Origin: Spinellus fusiger
Lineage: Eukaryota; Mucoromycota; Mucoromycetes; Mucorales; Phycomycetaceae
Length of the DNA stretch: 63,274 nucleotides
Reading direction: 5' to 3'
Assembly: GCA_025094145.1 (NCBI GenBank)
Contig: JALLLS010000131.1
Location: 1 to 63,274, forward strand
The notes under the pieces were generated by a model that saw only the letters and a program-made list of their open reading frames with translations, searched no databases and was not told where the DNA came from. Shown one piece after another: positions 34,405 to 51,460 of this stretch (positions within the stretch are counted from its first letter, which is position 1; each line of letters opens with the position of its first letter). The position numbers were made by a program, and so were the translations under genes.

Positions 34405-34843
34405 CTATTTTCCAGACATTTTCTCGGAGAATTCTAAATACTTCTTCTGTTGTATATCAATCACACGGCGCTTATTAAAGTACTCCACCTAGAAAATGAA
34501 AGAAAGAGAGGTCTATAGGTGTGAGATGGGCACACCTCTTCTTTTTGCAGCAGACTCTATTCCTGAAGCTATTTTCTTTTCTTTTCTCTTCTGGTAACTC
34601 TAGGGCTATTCTGAATAGGACTACCAAGACAATTGACTTTACCCAACTGGCCATACATCCGTCCTCGTATTTTTGTTTGGAGTCGAGACACGTCTGTGCC
34701 TTGGAAGGGTCTTTGTCTACTGTAGCTGGGTCTAGGATATTCAGTCTGTCAAGACATGAAAAGTATTCGTCACGCAACTTCCAGCACACCTTGCGCTCTT
34801 GTCGGGTAGGTGGCTTTGACCCTTCTGCTGATGCTGCTGACAT
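34405..34843 (-). CDS. COA6: Cytochrome c oxidase assembly factor 6 (COA6), 94 aa
   Basis: Two exons (minus): 34643-34843 and 34405-34488, phase 0, 94 aa. The core has the COA6 signature: CWKLRDEYFSC (C20-x9-C30) and CLDSKQKYEDGC (C52-x10-C63), then MASW-VEYFNKRR across the splice. This CHCH-fold protein acts in the mitochondrial intermembrane space in copper delivery to COX2. Size fits the family. The frame stays open upstream to an ATG at 35020, which would add 59 residues; I prefer 34843 because the SLC10A7-like gene ends only 18 bp before that upstream ATG. Confidence 0.93.
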
Positions 34844-35038
34844 GGGGTTTGGAATAAGAGAGTCCAAAAAACACTCCTCAACAAGACTCACAAGACCCTC
34901 AATAAGTGACGGTTTATGTGACTGAGGTGTATTCTTGGAAGGGAAGTGACTTGTGGATCTGTACAGCCTTTGGACTTGTGCTGATGGTGGGGCAAGAGAG
35001 AAACTTAACTCCATATACATTCTATAGGTTTATTTGTT

Positions 35039-36555
35039 TTATTCTTCATGTGTAGTATGAACACTTGGCAAACAAGCAGCATCCTCCTTCCTTCCCTTTT
35101 CTAACCAGCGCTTCAGTATCTCAATCTCAATGTTACCGAGAATCAGTTGTTCAATGTGGTACATTAGCAGAGGAGTGGAGACAATGCCCACTGTGCCTGC
35201 GTCTCCATCTTGGTAGAGAATATTAATAAGAGGCACACCCATGGCCACTGTTTTGGTAGCACCACAGTACTAGCAAGAGAAAATAATAAGCCTTGTTCTT
35301 ATGGTACCCGACTCACCATAACAGCAATCGTATCTTCTCGGGAATAACGGAGGTTCTTCAACCATAAGGGTGCCTTTACCCCCTGAGGCAAAGGAAGACG
35401 AGCCAATACAAAGGATAATAGTGAAAACACACAATAGAGAACAACATTCAGGACAAGCACCATTACCATATCCCCTGTATTAATCGATGAAAAGGAGCCA
35501 GAATACACAGTGTCAGAATACACAGACAGCACCATAGCAAGTAAAGCCAGACTGCTCAATTGAGGGAAGTGGCATGTCTCCTTTATTCTTGTTACTTGAC
35601 GAGGGAAGAACCACTGGATGCTCTGTCCAATTACCAAAGGAACAAGCACAGTCAGACAAAGTTGTGTTAATACTTTGGAGATATCCAGTGGACGGCCTTG
35701 ATCCTGGTTTGGATCTCCACCAGGCATGGCTCTTAAAAGAGGTCCATAGAAGGTAGAAACAAGAATGGGAGAGACAAAAATGCCTAAGAAACAGGAACTC
35801 AGTGGGTGGTGGACAGTATAAAATAGAAAAAGGAAAGTGTCTTACCCAGAATATTACCAAGTGCAGAATTCATTAGTGCTGGATAAGAGGTGAATGTCAG
35901 TCTGTCAGTCAGTCATTAGGAAATGTTCTTATGAACCAATGGAGTCCAAAAGATAAACAGATCCACTCTGCTTACCTGAGGCCTCATTGCCACCTGCATT
36001 TTTTGTCATGACTACATTGGAGGAGATTGTAGTAGGAGTGCATGCAGTAATGACTACACCCACCAAAAGAAGGGAGTTGAGGGGAAGATGGACCTTAAAG
36101 AAGAAAAGAACAAGCCCAAACACAAATAGAGGAATAAGAGCCAAACTGATCAATTGGATCAATAAATGAAGGCGCACTTTCATGGCAGTCTTGGCAAGTG
36201 TCTGGATTCTCATGGATAATCCAGAGATAAGGAAAATAAGAATGACAGCACCTACAGCAAGAGTAAGTACGTTTCCCTTGTATTCTCTCTCTTTTCCCCT
36301 TGTATTCTTACCCCATTTAATGGTCCATTCAGAATGAAGATACCCATTCTTTCTTCCTATATCAGGATACAAAGTAGCAATGACTAGAGTGATCCCCAGA
36401 CCAAGAATGAACCAGTACTTGTAAAACAGAGACTGAACAACAGAAATACTGGTATTCAACTGGGCTTTGTCTTTGCCTGTCTTTGGAACAAGGTGTGTGG
36501 TCTCATCAGGCACAGGCATGGGCGGAGATGGGGTAGAAGAGGCAGAAGAAGACAT
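35039..36555 (-). CDS. SLC10A7/Rch1-like membrane transporter (416 aa)
   Basis: Exons (minus): 36312-36555, 35976-36251, 35846-35878, 35317-35783, 35039-35269; phases fit, 416 aa (437 if the ATG at 36618 is used). About ten membrane segments. Family landmarks: KWGAVILIFLISGLSM in the first half, CTPTTISSNVVMTKNAGGNE (the conserved TTISSNVVMT block), ALMNSALGNILG, and YCGATKTVAMGVPLINILY near the end. Relatives are bile-acid-transporter-fold proteins that, in fungi (Rch1) and animals (SLC10A7), restrict calcium entry at the plasma membrane or Golgi. The intron 36252-36311 is 60 nt, in frame and stop-free, so retention would add 20 residues. Confidence 0.92.
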
Positions 36556-36618
36556 TGAACTGGTTGCTTCCAAAAGACTAAGTCTTGCCTTTGTTATCCA
36601 GGGGGGAAGAAGTGGCAC

Positions 36619-38399
36619 TCACAAGAAAGACCACTCCTAGTGTGTCATTGTGTCTGTGATTCATTTAATTCTGTTGGATAATGCTTGTACTACACTCTTG
36701 GCATGTCTTCTGTTTCAGGCCAACAATAAGGAAATAGAAAAAGAAGAAAAACAGTACCTCCTTTTATAGGTATCTCCATGATATCTATAATTAACTTTAT
36801 TGATATATCTCAATGATGGCATTTCCATAACGATATCTCCATAGCAATGAGTAATGTCTCCATGGTGATGTAGGTGTACATAATGTGGATGTGTACTACC
36901 CTGGTTACTAAGTCACTTTAACAATGTACCTTATTGGCCCATAATAGGGCTATTGAGGCCATTAAATTCATAGTCAATGTCTTTTTGACTAAGGTTTTTT
37001 TTTCACGGTCACAATAGCAGCAATATTGGTTGCCTTAATTTGCTCCTCTTTGCCTTTTGATAAATACAATGCTATATCAAAAGACAAAACAAAAATAGAA
37101 AATATTATTAGTTTGATCCTTCATTCTTATCAGATACACAGAATCATCTTATTGAAAACAATATTCAGGGTAGTTGATTAAATATTGTTTCTTCATCCGT
37201 AGATACTAATCATATTTCTCCTGATACATAAAATAAAAGTAGACTTTTCCAGTTCTATCAAGAAAAATACAGTGTCGCCGGTACCAATTGGCAAAAATTG
37301 GAAAGTAATCTGCGGTTTGTTATTGGTTGAATCTGTGTTATAGATCTCAAATTTCACTTTTATTTATTTTATTTAAACAATAAATGGGTACAATACCCTT
37401 TAACGAATAAAGGCCAGGGGAGAAGTTAAAGATGAACATGGGAGTGAAACAGTGGACTTGGAAGAGAGTGTTGATCTTTTCACAGCAATCAATAGGCAGC
37501 AACTAACCACTATGCGGCCTTTGTGACAGTAACTTTGTAATAAAAGTGGCAAATTGACTATCTTTTCACATTAATATATGTCGTATTTCTCTTATATCAA
37601 ACTCGATTACACCTTTTGTAGAATCAATAGACCTTTTATACATAGAAACTCATTATTTCATAATCACTTTTTTACTTTCAAATATACATTTATTCTATTC
37701 TCTAATAGCACATTATTTATAAAATAAACGTAACTAGTGAGGTGTTCTAAGATCAAGCATTGTGCATATGTTTCTATGCAAAGTTTACTCGGGAGATTTG
37801 AAAAATAATACAAAAAGAAACTTGAAGGTTTTGATAAAGTCGAATTATGTTACAACATCGATTCCAGGCAACCTCTCTTTATGTTCAAGACTAAAATCTT
37901 TGCTGATCTAATTACTTAAGGAAAATGTCCTATTAAGAAAGACAGAGAAGAGAAGAAAGAGGAAAAAGAGAATGACAAAGAAAAAGGTTAAAGAACAAGA
38001 AGAACAAGTGTATTAAGGTAGATATCAACTCCAATGACTCTAAATGGCTTCTTATGAAACAGCCTTTGTTTTTATTTAGCCACATATCTTCAGATAAAGG
38101 ATTTTGTGGAAAGGGATTTTCGTTCTGTCAACCCAAAAGAAACGATACTTTATATACTCTCAAGACAATAACCACAGAAGAGATATTTAAGATTGTGAAC
38201 AAGCAGTTCAATCAAATAAAAAACAGATTCCTTGTGTCTTTCAAAAAGTTGTGTTCTACACAAAAGATATCTTTTATTATTGGAAAGAGGGGAAAAAACT
38301 TGACATTCAGTCAAGACTATTATATGAAAGGCTGGGTGGTGCCTTTGTCCAAGAGTGGTTGAAAGAAAAACATAGATTCTTGATTCTAGTCGGCCCCAG
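36619..38399. other. Spacer (1.8 kb)
   Basis: No recognised gene. Includes ATCTCCAT-containing short repeats near 36770-36865, probably in the upstream region of the SLC10A7-like gene. An unrecognised Lys-rich 102-codon open stretch (38054-38362) sits just before the Tc1 relic and lacks a known motif. Confidence 0.45.
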
Positions 38400-38990
38400 A
38401 GTATGCCAATTGGACTCGTGAACAATGGCATAAGATAGTCTGATTGAATTAGTTCAGAGTAGAGCTAATGAGCCTCGACATCTTTGTCAAATTCAACAGA
38501 CAGAATGTCATGGCTTTTAATCCCGAGAATGTCTTGGAAACAAGTAAGCTTGGAGGCAATGGAGTAATGGTATGATGATGCTTCAGTGGAGAAGGTGTTG
38601 GGAGATGGATCGTAGTGGAGGATAAGGTAAACTCTAACAAGTAGATCGATGTCTTAGGATAGGCTTACTGTCCTAAGCTCGAGATTCTCTCTCATTCAAC
38701 CCCTGAAGTCAGTTACTGGTTACAGGATAAAAGATGCTAGACTATATACAAGTAAAATAACTATAGAATAGAAGGTAGTAAATGGTGTGGAAACCATTCC
38801 TGACTGACCCACACAGTCACAATCTCAATTCAATTGAGCATCTGTGGGCCCAACTGAAGAAATCATTAGGAAAGACAGAAGGGTCTACTGCACCAAAAAA
38901 AAAGGTTGGAGGTTGTCCAGATGCTGGAATGGAGTAAAATATCTAAAGAGGTGACAAGTAACCTCATTGTCAGCATGGGTCAAAGATGAC
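38400..38990 (+). pseudogene. Tc1/mariner transposase relic 2
   Basis: Decayed DDE core: NWTREQWHKIV (near 38411), GVGRWIVVEDK (near 38598), then LNPIEHLWAQLKKSLGK split by substitutions near 38825-38875, and a tail VTSNLIVSMGQR. Multiple stops and frameshifts. It is a different subfamily from the copy at 15.4 kb, judged by the spacing and residues around the core. Confidence 0.75.
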
Positions 38991-39494
38991 AGACAGTGAT
39001 AGATTTCATTAACTGATATTATTTACTAATCAACCTACAAATAAAACCATTTCTTGTATTATCAGCACTACTATCTTTATGTATTGAAAGGCGTATGCTT
39101 ATATCTAATGAATACATAATATTTTAATAATATTAAGATAAATTATATTGAAAAAGAAATACACATTTAGAATATCAAGATTTTTTGTCACTATCTTGTA
39201 TAGTTGATATTATCATTCAGCATTTGTTATCTATTTACATCATTATACTACTACCAGTACTATTATATTCATTGGTGGACTTTGTATTTATTGGGCATAT
39301 ACTCTTGTTTCTATCTTTCAAAACATAATTCCATAGTTAACCTTAGTAATAAACTAGTACTTTAACTTCATTACAGACAGTAGAGTACAATTTAATATTT
39401 ATATTCATCGATGAAGATAGGGTCAAATACAATTATTTAAAGGGTAAGTTCAAGTCTCATCATTAGCCGGTAAAAGGTGGACTGTGCAGCTGGA

Positions 39495-39896
39495 TTAATC
39501 ATGCTCCTGCTTAATCTCTTTATTGTCTAGAGTAGTCTGTAATTCCACTGGTGAGTTAGACTCAACTACTTTGGTAAATATCGATCCAGTCTCTGCATCT
39601 CCTATGGGCCCAAGGCTTTCATTTTTCCTGGATACCTTCAAGATATTTCTGACAGTCGATTCACTAACACCGACCATGGCAGCAATCTCTCTTTGCTTGA
39701 GACCATTGACATTGCGCTCATGTAAAATAGTTTTGCGCATGTCCTCATCAACACGTTTCCCTTTTTTACAAGGCTTAAGAGTACTAATACCACTGAAAAT
39801 CTTTTCATTAGCAGCTGTTTCTTCGGCTATGGAAACTTCCTCATTAACAGTTGTTTCTTCATTAGTGGCTGTTTTTTCGGTGGGTGAAGTGGACAT
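39495..39896 (-). CDS. Small helix-turn-helix protein (133 aa), possibly transposon-derived
   Basis: An intact single-exon ORF. The N-terminus is Thr/Glu-rich (ETTVNEEVSIAEETAANE). The centre (aa about 45-92) is a homeodomain-like/Psq-type HTH: KRVDEDMRKTILHERNVNGL then KQREIAAMVGVSESTVRNIL. The C-terminus is short and acidic and holds no DDE catalytic domain. The HTH type is that used by Tc1/mariner transposases to bind their ends, and two Tc1 relics flank this ORF. It may be a domesticated DNA-binding domain or a truncated transposase with a chance-open frame. Expression is unknown. Confidence 0.6.
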   Translation of the reverse strand: MSTSPTEKTATNEETTVNEEVSIAEETAANEKIFSGISTLKPCKKGKRVDEDMRKTILHERNVNGLKQREIAAMVGVSESTVRNILKVSRKNESLGPIGDAETGSIFTKVVESNSPVELQTTLDNKEIKQEHD

Positions 39897-40109
39897 TAAG
39901 TAATGAAAGTAGGGAATTGATATGACTACGCTCCAGTATTTAGTCCCAGGTAATTTATGAGTGGGCAGCGAACCAATCTTTATTTTTTATTTTTCAATAA
40001 TAAAATAGAGGTCTTTTTCTATTCTTTTATAACTTATTCAAAAAGTGATCTTAAGCAATGAAAATCAGCCAAATGTTAGCTAAGGACATGAAGATGGTCC
40101 CATCAAAAT

Positions 40110-40600
40110 AAGAGAGCATGAAATGTTTATTAGAGGTCAAATAATAAAAAATAGAAAAAACATGCTACTTATTAAGAGATTGCTGACAATCTTGACATGC
40201 CAAAGAGCACAGTGGGCAGGATCGTTCTATTGTATAAAAACAAGGCTGATTAGCCAGTGGATAAGTGGAGTGACTTTGTTTGGTCTGATGAGTCCCGCTT
40301 TACAGTTGTGGGAAATGATAAAGGGACTAGAGTGTTCAGGAAAAGAGGTAGAAGGTATGAGAAGAGTCATATGCAAAGAACATACAAGTATAGCAAGGTT
40401 TCAGTCATAGTTTGGGTTACTTTTGGCGCAGGAGTGTAAGACCTCTTGTACTCTTGGAGGGATCAATTAATCAATATAAGTATGTCAATGTACTTGCTAA
40501 ATACTTTCTTCCCTGGTTCCAATAATTGCAAGAGGACCTCAATAAGACCATACTCTTCCAAAAAGACGGTGCCCCACTATGATTTAAAATAAAGGCTTTG
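40110..40600 (+). pseudogene. Tc1/mariner transposase relic 3, internally deleted
   Basis: An HTH segment (IADNLDMPKSTVGRIVLLYK, 40180-40240) runs almost directly into the DDE core (DKWSDFVWSDESRFTV, from 40257). The linker and second HTH are missing. Two catalytic Asp are present (WSDES and FQKDGAP near 40556) but the frame is broken by stops, and the segment with the third acid is gone. A deletion derivative. Confidence 0.8.
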
Positions 40601-41014
40601 CTACAAATTACTGAGCAATATATTTATAATAAAAAATATAGACAATCATCTAAAGAACAATTATTCCAAATCTTGTGTCATTCCATGAATATTTTATTAT
40701 TAACATATTGGACTGATAGATATGCTTTTATTTTTATTTTGAAAAATAAATTTATCGTCCACTCATTTATTGTATGGGACTTTAGATATGCATAGAAAAC
40801 TCTTCTGTATCTCGGGACATGTGTATAACACTATTTATTCCTTTGATAATTTAAGAATAAAATAGACGGATCAGCAAGGCATAAGTATGTAATGAATAAA
40901 GAGAAAACGTCTTTCTTTAGTGAATTCAGGCTATACTCCCCCTCTCCTCTGAATGACTTTATTTGGCTTTCAGAACCCTGTATTATTCTTAAGTCCTCGC
41001 TTATCTCTAGCAAA
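40601..41014. other. Spacer
   Basis: AT-rich; no gene seen. Likely contains the 3' UTR of the ankyrin gene (minus strand) on its right side. Confidence 0.5.
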
Positions 41015-42504
41015 CTATATATTATTGCTAATGCTGTATTGGAAATAAGAAGCCTTGGGACTAGCTGATGATGTTGTGATAGACACACTATGGGCAACAA
41101 TGGAGGAAGAGGAGGTAGATGCACGAGGCGTAGGAGACTCAATACCACCATACGAAGCACCCCGTGAAATGGGCATTGTACTGAGAGTAGGATGGGCATT
41201 GCCTGAGAGAGAAGAGGGGTATGGACGGCTATTCATAGCAGGTTGTTTCATCAATGAAGGAATTGAGAGCACGGAATCTCCATTCTGTTGTAGAAAGGCA
41301 AGGCCTAAAGAGAAACACGGTCAGCTCATAAGAAATAAATAAATAAAAGAAAGAAAGAAATGGTACTTTTGATATGTTCTTGAACAGAGAAACTGTATGC
41401 ATAATCCGAAGCAGTGAACTGGGAGTTGTTTTGTAAATCAAGATTACATCCTTGTACCTAATTCAACCGTGGTCAATACTATATCAAAAAGTACCTGCGC
41501 ATGTATATAATAATAACAAAGGAATACACACTGCACAGCTCAGACGGAATACACTTACTGCTAATAGTTCCATGACTGTAGTATGTCCCCACGCAGAGGC
41601 ATGATGAAGAGCAGAATTACCATCATTGTCTATATGATCGATATCTGCAGAGATAGAAAGCATGTACTATGTATAGATGTGTGTATAGATGTATGTTTTT
41701 TTTAACAATGTATCTTTAGCACGGCTTCCTAATAATATCAATGGTGTATCAAAAATGCTTGAAATATTTACATTGACTAGATTCGCATTGCCATTCCTTG
41801 CAGCATAGAGCAATGCTGCCCACCCATTTTTACTAATAGCATGTACACATTCAGGATAACGACTCGCATAGTTATAAAATATCTGCATAAAGACATTTGT
41901 GAATAATGCCCCGATCTGCTGAGTAGTACAATTACCTCTTCTTGGTTGTAGAGAGCAGCAATCATTAATACAGTATAGCCCTGGTTGTCCTTTGAGAATA
42001 AATGGATAGTCAACATAGGTTAGAGGATCTTTTCCATGTCTGCACCAAGACATCTTACTACAGAAATTGTTTCCTCTTCATGTCCCATATTCAAGAGCAG
42101 CTCAACAAGTTCTATGTGACCGTGCCTTGCTGCATACATTAATGTTGTACTGCAAATGACAAGTATCAAGAAGCGTCAAAAAGGACCGTTATTTCTTTAG
42201 GTGGAATGATAATGAGAGCATAAGAACATGCAATGACCTTACTAGTTATTGGTGGGATCTGGGTTTTGTATATTCTCGACCTTCTTGGCAAGTCGTCTTA
42301 CTACAGGTATATTGCCATCTATTCAATAAAAACAAGCAGAGATAGACATGATAGACAGATAGACATGAATGATTTATTGGTAATGTCAGTAAGGTGCCCT
42401 TTTCTTTCTCTCTCTCTCTCTGTCTCTCTCTCTCTTTTCTGCTTTGGAAAACTTTATTCACCAATAGCTGCTTTTCGTAGCCGTACAGTAGGACTTTCTC
42501 TCAT
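41015..42504 (-). CDS. Ankyrin-repeat protein, Avo2-like (287 aa, 8 exons)
   Basis: Exons (minus): 42462-42504, 42243-42318, 42059-42149, 41936-41989, 41772-41882, 41559-41666, 41367-41457, 41015-41304; all phases fit, 287 aa. It begins MRESPTVRLRKAAIDGN and has about six ankyrin units: GNIPVVRRLAKKV, TTLMYAARHGHIELVELLL, GYTVLMIAALYNQEE, GWAALLYAARNGNANLVNYM, GNSALHHASAWGHTTVMELL, and a weak sixth. The C-terminus is Ser/Pro-rich and disordered. Length, early ankyrin position and the LRKA-GN-VVRRL start resemble fungal Avo2, a non-essential TORC2 subunit; that assignment is inference. It is transcribed divergently from TBCD, with 240 bp between start codons. Confidence 0.75.
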
Positions 42505-42744
42505 GGTAGCTGTTCTAGGAAAATCAAAAAAAGTAGTGATAGGCACTGTTTTCTTTTGTTCATTCATCCATAAGGGTGTGTTCATCTTTCTTTTTCTTTT
42601 TTATTCGACGACAGAAGAACAGGGCGTAGGGTGCAGGGCAAGGTGGTGGTGTTGATGAGAAAGTGAGAGAGTGAGAGAGGTATCGGGATTTGAAACAGTA
42701 AAAGGAGTTTATTATCAGTCACGTTCACTTGACTCTTCTAACAG
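42505..42744. promoter_or_regulatory. Divergent promoter region (Avo2-like / TBCD)
   Basis: The 240 bp between the two start codons must contain both promoters. It is AT-rich; no specific operator or TATA box stands out. Confidence 0.5.
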
Positions 42745-47787
<5,043 letters not shown>

Positions 47788-48130
47788 TCCTTTGTACAAG
47801 TCCGCCCAGTGGCTTATTCAGTGCAAGAAGCAAGCAAGAAAAAATACGAAATACCTTTTTCCTTGTTTTCCTCCCTGTCTCTTTATATATCTATATATTC
47901 TCTATATTCTATATTCTATATATCTATATATTCTCTATATTCTATATTCTATATATCTATATATTCTCTATATTCTATATTCTATATATTCTATATATTC
48001 TTTGCACTATACAACTATCCCTCTATTTTGGTTAGTCTTGCGCTTACCTGTACCCAATCCTTCAAGACTCCTATTCTATTACTACTGTCTGTGTTAGTGT
48101 CTATAGTCTCTTTCTCCTTCTCTTTCTACT
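47788..48130 (+). other. Spacer TBCD-Bmt5 with a tandem repeat
   Basis: Short intergenic region between two plus-strand genes. The repeat at 47880-48000 fills most of it; a pyrimidine-rich stretch (48100-48130) precedes the Bmt5-like ATG. Confidence 0.6.
47880..48000. repeat. AT-rich tandem repeat, about 32-bp unit
   Basis: Three and a half copies of a unit built from TATATCTATATATTC, TCTATATTC and TATATTC blocks. Confidence 0.85.
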
Positions 48131-49209
48131 ATGCCCCCTATTCCCAAAAGAAATAAGTTAAAAGCAAGTCTTGCCAAAGTATTAGCAGACGCTAAAGCCA
48201 ATGAGATCAAAAAACACAAAGAAACAACACGAGAAGAACTATACAAACGCACCAAACAAAACGTCAATGGCAAAAGTCTACAGAAACGACAAAAACCCAC
48301 CTACACCTCGAAAGACAGGATTCTGCTGATTGGAGAAGGCAATTTCTCATTTGCCCGTGCTCTTTCTGAGAAATACTTGACAGAAGGATCTGAGCGTCTG
48401 GTGGCGACATGTTTTGATAGTGAAAAAACACTCTATGAAAAGTACGGAGAAGAAGTCAAGGATAATATTGCCTACATCACTGCCTTGGGTGCCAAGGTGT
48501 TCTATGATGTGGATGGTACACAGCTGGAGAAATGCAAGGGCATTAAGAATGACTTGTATTCGAAGATTGTATTCAACTTCCCCCATGCAGGTAATAGATG
48601 CCACTAGCACCTCTCTATAGCTCTGTGTGTATTCATTATTGTATCTGTTTCTTGTGTCTCCAAGGCTCTGGTATTAAGGATCAGGATAGAAATGTACGCT
48701 CCAACCAAGAGTTACTGTCTGCCTTTTTTGCCTCTGCCTCACAAAGACTGTCGGATGGAAAGCGTCTATTTTACCAGGAGAGTATAAAGGAAGAGGAAGA
48801 AGAGGAAAAGGAGAAGGAAGTGGCTGCTTATGAGGAAGAACCCCTGCCCAATGGTGAAATTCATGTAACCATTAAGACATGCAAGCCCTACCATTTGTGG
48901 GCTATACGCAATCTCGCCAAGACAGGTCAATTGGCTACAAAAACAACCTATGCATTTCATCCTGATGACTATCCTGGCTATGAACATCGTCGTACCTTGG
49001 GATTCAAAGCAGGTGTTAGCAAGACTGAGAATGCAGAAATCCTTAAAGCAGTACCAAAGACATTTGTGTTTGTTCATAAAAAGGTCATGGAAGGAGAAGT
49101 GGCCAAGTCTGTTCAGGGCAAAATAACCAAAAAAGTGCAGGCAGGTAAAAAGGGTGCGTCAAAGAGAAAGCGAGTAGAAGAGAAGGAAGAGGAAGAAGAT
49201 CTCGATTAG
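48131..49209 (+). CDS. BMT5: Bmt5-like 25S rRNA (uridine-N3) methyltransferase (334 aa)
   Basis: Two exons: 48131-48590 and 48665-49209, joined in the Gly of NFPHAG-GSGIKDQDRN; 334 aa. A Lys-rich N-terminus looks like a nuclear/nucleolar signal. The Rossmann SAM site is RILLIGEGNFSFARALS (aa about 62-78), followed by TCFDSEKTLYEKY and FNFPHAGSGIKDQDRN, the hallmark of the DUF2431/BMT5 family. IHVTIKTCKPYHLWAIRNLA and FHPDDYPGYEHRRTLGF complete the domain. The tail is Lys/Glu-rich. By family it methylates one uridine of large-subunit rRNA in the nucleolus. Confidence 0.92.
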
Positions 49210-50001
49210 ATACAGCGCAGTGCAGTAGAACACAGTGCAATAGAATACAATGGAATACAATGGGTGTCTATCATTAGTGAGGATAGTCTAATGTATGGAT
49301 ATGGGTGCTGTTGGTGTTGGTATGGGCGTAGATAACACACTTGTGGATAAAGTAAGATTTCTCTTCTTCTTTCTCTTTATACAGAGAATAATAATAAATA
49401 ATAATAATAATAAAAACAGACACTCCTCACTCTCCTCTTTCTACCTTGATAGAACATTCGCTGATCTTCCATAGATGATCAATACACGATAAACACTCCC
49501 TTGTAGTGGGTGAGTCACCATTTCTCAAAGACAAACAGTGACTCTTTTGACCTTGTGCTCGGACGTTACTATGTGACCAACTTTAATGTTATTATGAAGG
49601 GTCATGGGTTGCTAGGTTACATTATACACCCTTTGTGTAGCCTCCATGGCTCCGTCTATCGTCCTTATTTGAATACTAAAAGAACAAATACACTAAAGAA
49701 CACTATAAAGGGACATACACAAGCAAAAGGGATGTTAAGGGGGGTTTGGTACTTTATGACCCACTCATACGCATCTACCTACCCAAGGAGACAGTCACAT
49801 GAACCACACGCACTTTAGAGAAGAGAAGTGGCCTAGAGTGGAGATTACCAAAGAGAGTCACACAGACACGGTAGTCATCTCCCGTTACTTCCGAAAGAGT
49901 AGACAACTTTAGTGGATTCTTTCCAAACTCATGTGTAGGGTTTATGTTGGCAGTGAAGCACTTTTTAACGAGTGTATTTGTGAGGGAGGCGTGTTGATGT
50001 T

Positions 50002-50112
50002 ATTAGTGCTATTATTATCATTAGTGCTATTATTATCATTAGTGCTATTATTATCATTAGTGCTATTATTATCATTAGTGCTATTATTATCATTAGTGCT
50101 ATTAGTGCTATT
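50002..50112. repeat. 18-bp tandem repeat x6
   Basis: Six nearly perfect copies of ATTAGTGCTATTATTATC, the last truncated. The 18-bp period keeps the reading frame open by chance on both strands. Confidence 0.92.
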
Positions 50113-50217
50113 ATATATGCAAAGCACTGCTGATGTCTGAACTACGGAAAGAAATAACGACTGTGATGAGAGTGCCATGTCTTCATTTGACGAGACATTG
50201 GAAGTAGTACAGCATCT

Positions 50218-50275
50218 TTTCTGCTCTGTCCTGTCCTGTCCTGTCTTGTCCTTTCCTGTCTTGTCCTGCCTTTTT
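50218..50275. repeat. Pentanucleotide repeat (CTGTC/CTTGTC/CTTTC)
   Basis: About ten CTGTC-type pentamers with variants, in spacer DNA. Confidence 0.8.
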
Positions 50276-51460
50276 TTTCTTCTTCTCCCTGTGAATAGCT
50301 GCTGTGCTTCTGATTCTGTGAATAAAATATGAAATAGAAAATAGAACAGACTCATTCATCCCAGACATCAGCAGAACAGTCTATAAATTGCCTTCTTTTT
50401 TTGGATGAGATTGAGGAAAAGAGAAGGGTGAAGGAGCTCGAATGTCCGTCTACAGGGAAAAGATGTCTATTTCTCACTTGCATTCTGTAGATATTCTTTG
50501 TCAATCACAATGCAACAGCAAGAACCCTCCCTTTTGACTCTTATGACGTGAACCCACCCTACCATTTGGTGGCAGTGACAATGAAAGGAATTGTAAAAGA
50601 AAGAGAGAAACTACAAGTCATCTTATGTGTGTTATTCTCCATGATTTCATTCACTGCCATTCCAACTCTTACTTCCTACTGCCCTCCAAGAATACACTCC
50701 TGGTGTTTCCATATAGATGTAGATGTAGATTTGTATTTGTATTTGTATATTTGTATATTTATATATTTATATATTTATATATTTACAGGTGTAGATGTCC
50801 AAGAGCAACTTACACAGAAGCGTAGTCACTGATCTCTTGCTTACGGGTGCTACCAGGACTGAAGCCGATGGAAGTATATAAATGTAGTTGCCATTGCACA
50901 AACACATGTCTTTATCATTAGATTTGAGTAACCCTCACTGTAATCCCAGGTTAAATAGATGGCTACAGTAAAAGATTCTCAAGTCACTCAGTAGCCAGCA
51001 CACACACACACATAAAGTTACCCACAAGTGCAATGTAGCCATGACAAGTAAATAACAAGTGTAAAAAAGAGCCAAAATATGTCTATAAAAGGAAACTATT
51101 CTACTTAACACAGTCCTTTTATTACATTCTCCCCCTTGCTTTTTATTTTTATTTTTCCACTTTTCCACTTGTCTTTTTTTTTTTGGCTTTATACACAGAA
51201 CATTTACTAGCTCAACTTTTTCCCCTTCTTTCTTTCTTCTCTCTATTTCTCCTCAACTTTCCCCCCTTCTTTCTTCGCTCTTTCTTTTTTGTTCTGATAT
51301 ATTCTAGTGATTTTATTGCAGTGTATTTGTTGCAGTGCTGTTTTCATCGTTAGAACTATCTTGTCTTTTTTTTTCCCTCTTTTCTATCAAGAGAATATAG
51401 AAAGGGGAGATTTTCTCCCGCTTACTTAAAGTCCTTATTCCTCACAGTGACCATATTCCA

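Larger units (their letters stand above)
49210..51460. other. Spacer (2.25 kb)
   Basis: No gene recognised. Holds an ATA microsatellite (49385-49413), an 18-bp tandem repeat (50002-50112), CTGTC pentamers (50218-50272) and TATTTGTA repeats (50728-50786). Pyrimidine-rich tracts at 51110-51400 lead into the kinesin gene and may be its promoter. Confidence 0.5.

Noticed and set aside
50002..50112. CRISPR-like array
   Set aside because: Units are contiguous with no unique spacers; it is a minisatellite in a eukaryotic genome.
49942..50355. Minus-strand 137-codon ORF with repeated STNDNN
   Set aside because: Produced by the 18-bp tandem repeat, whose length is a multiple of three.
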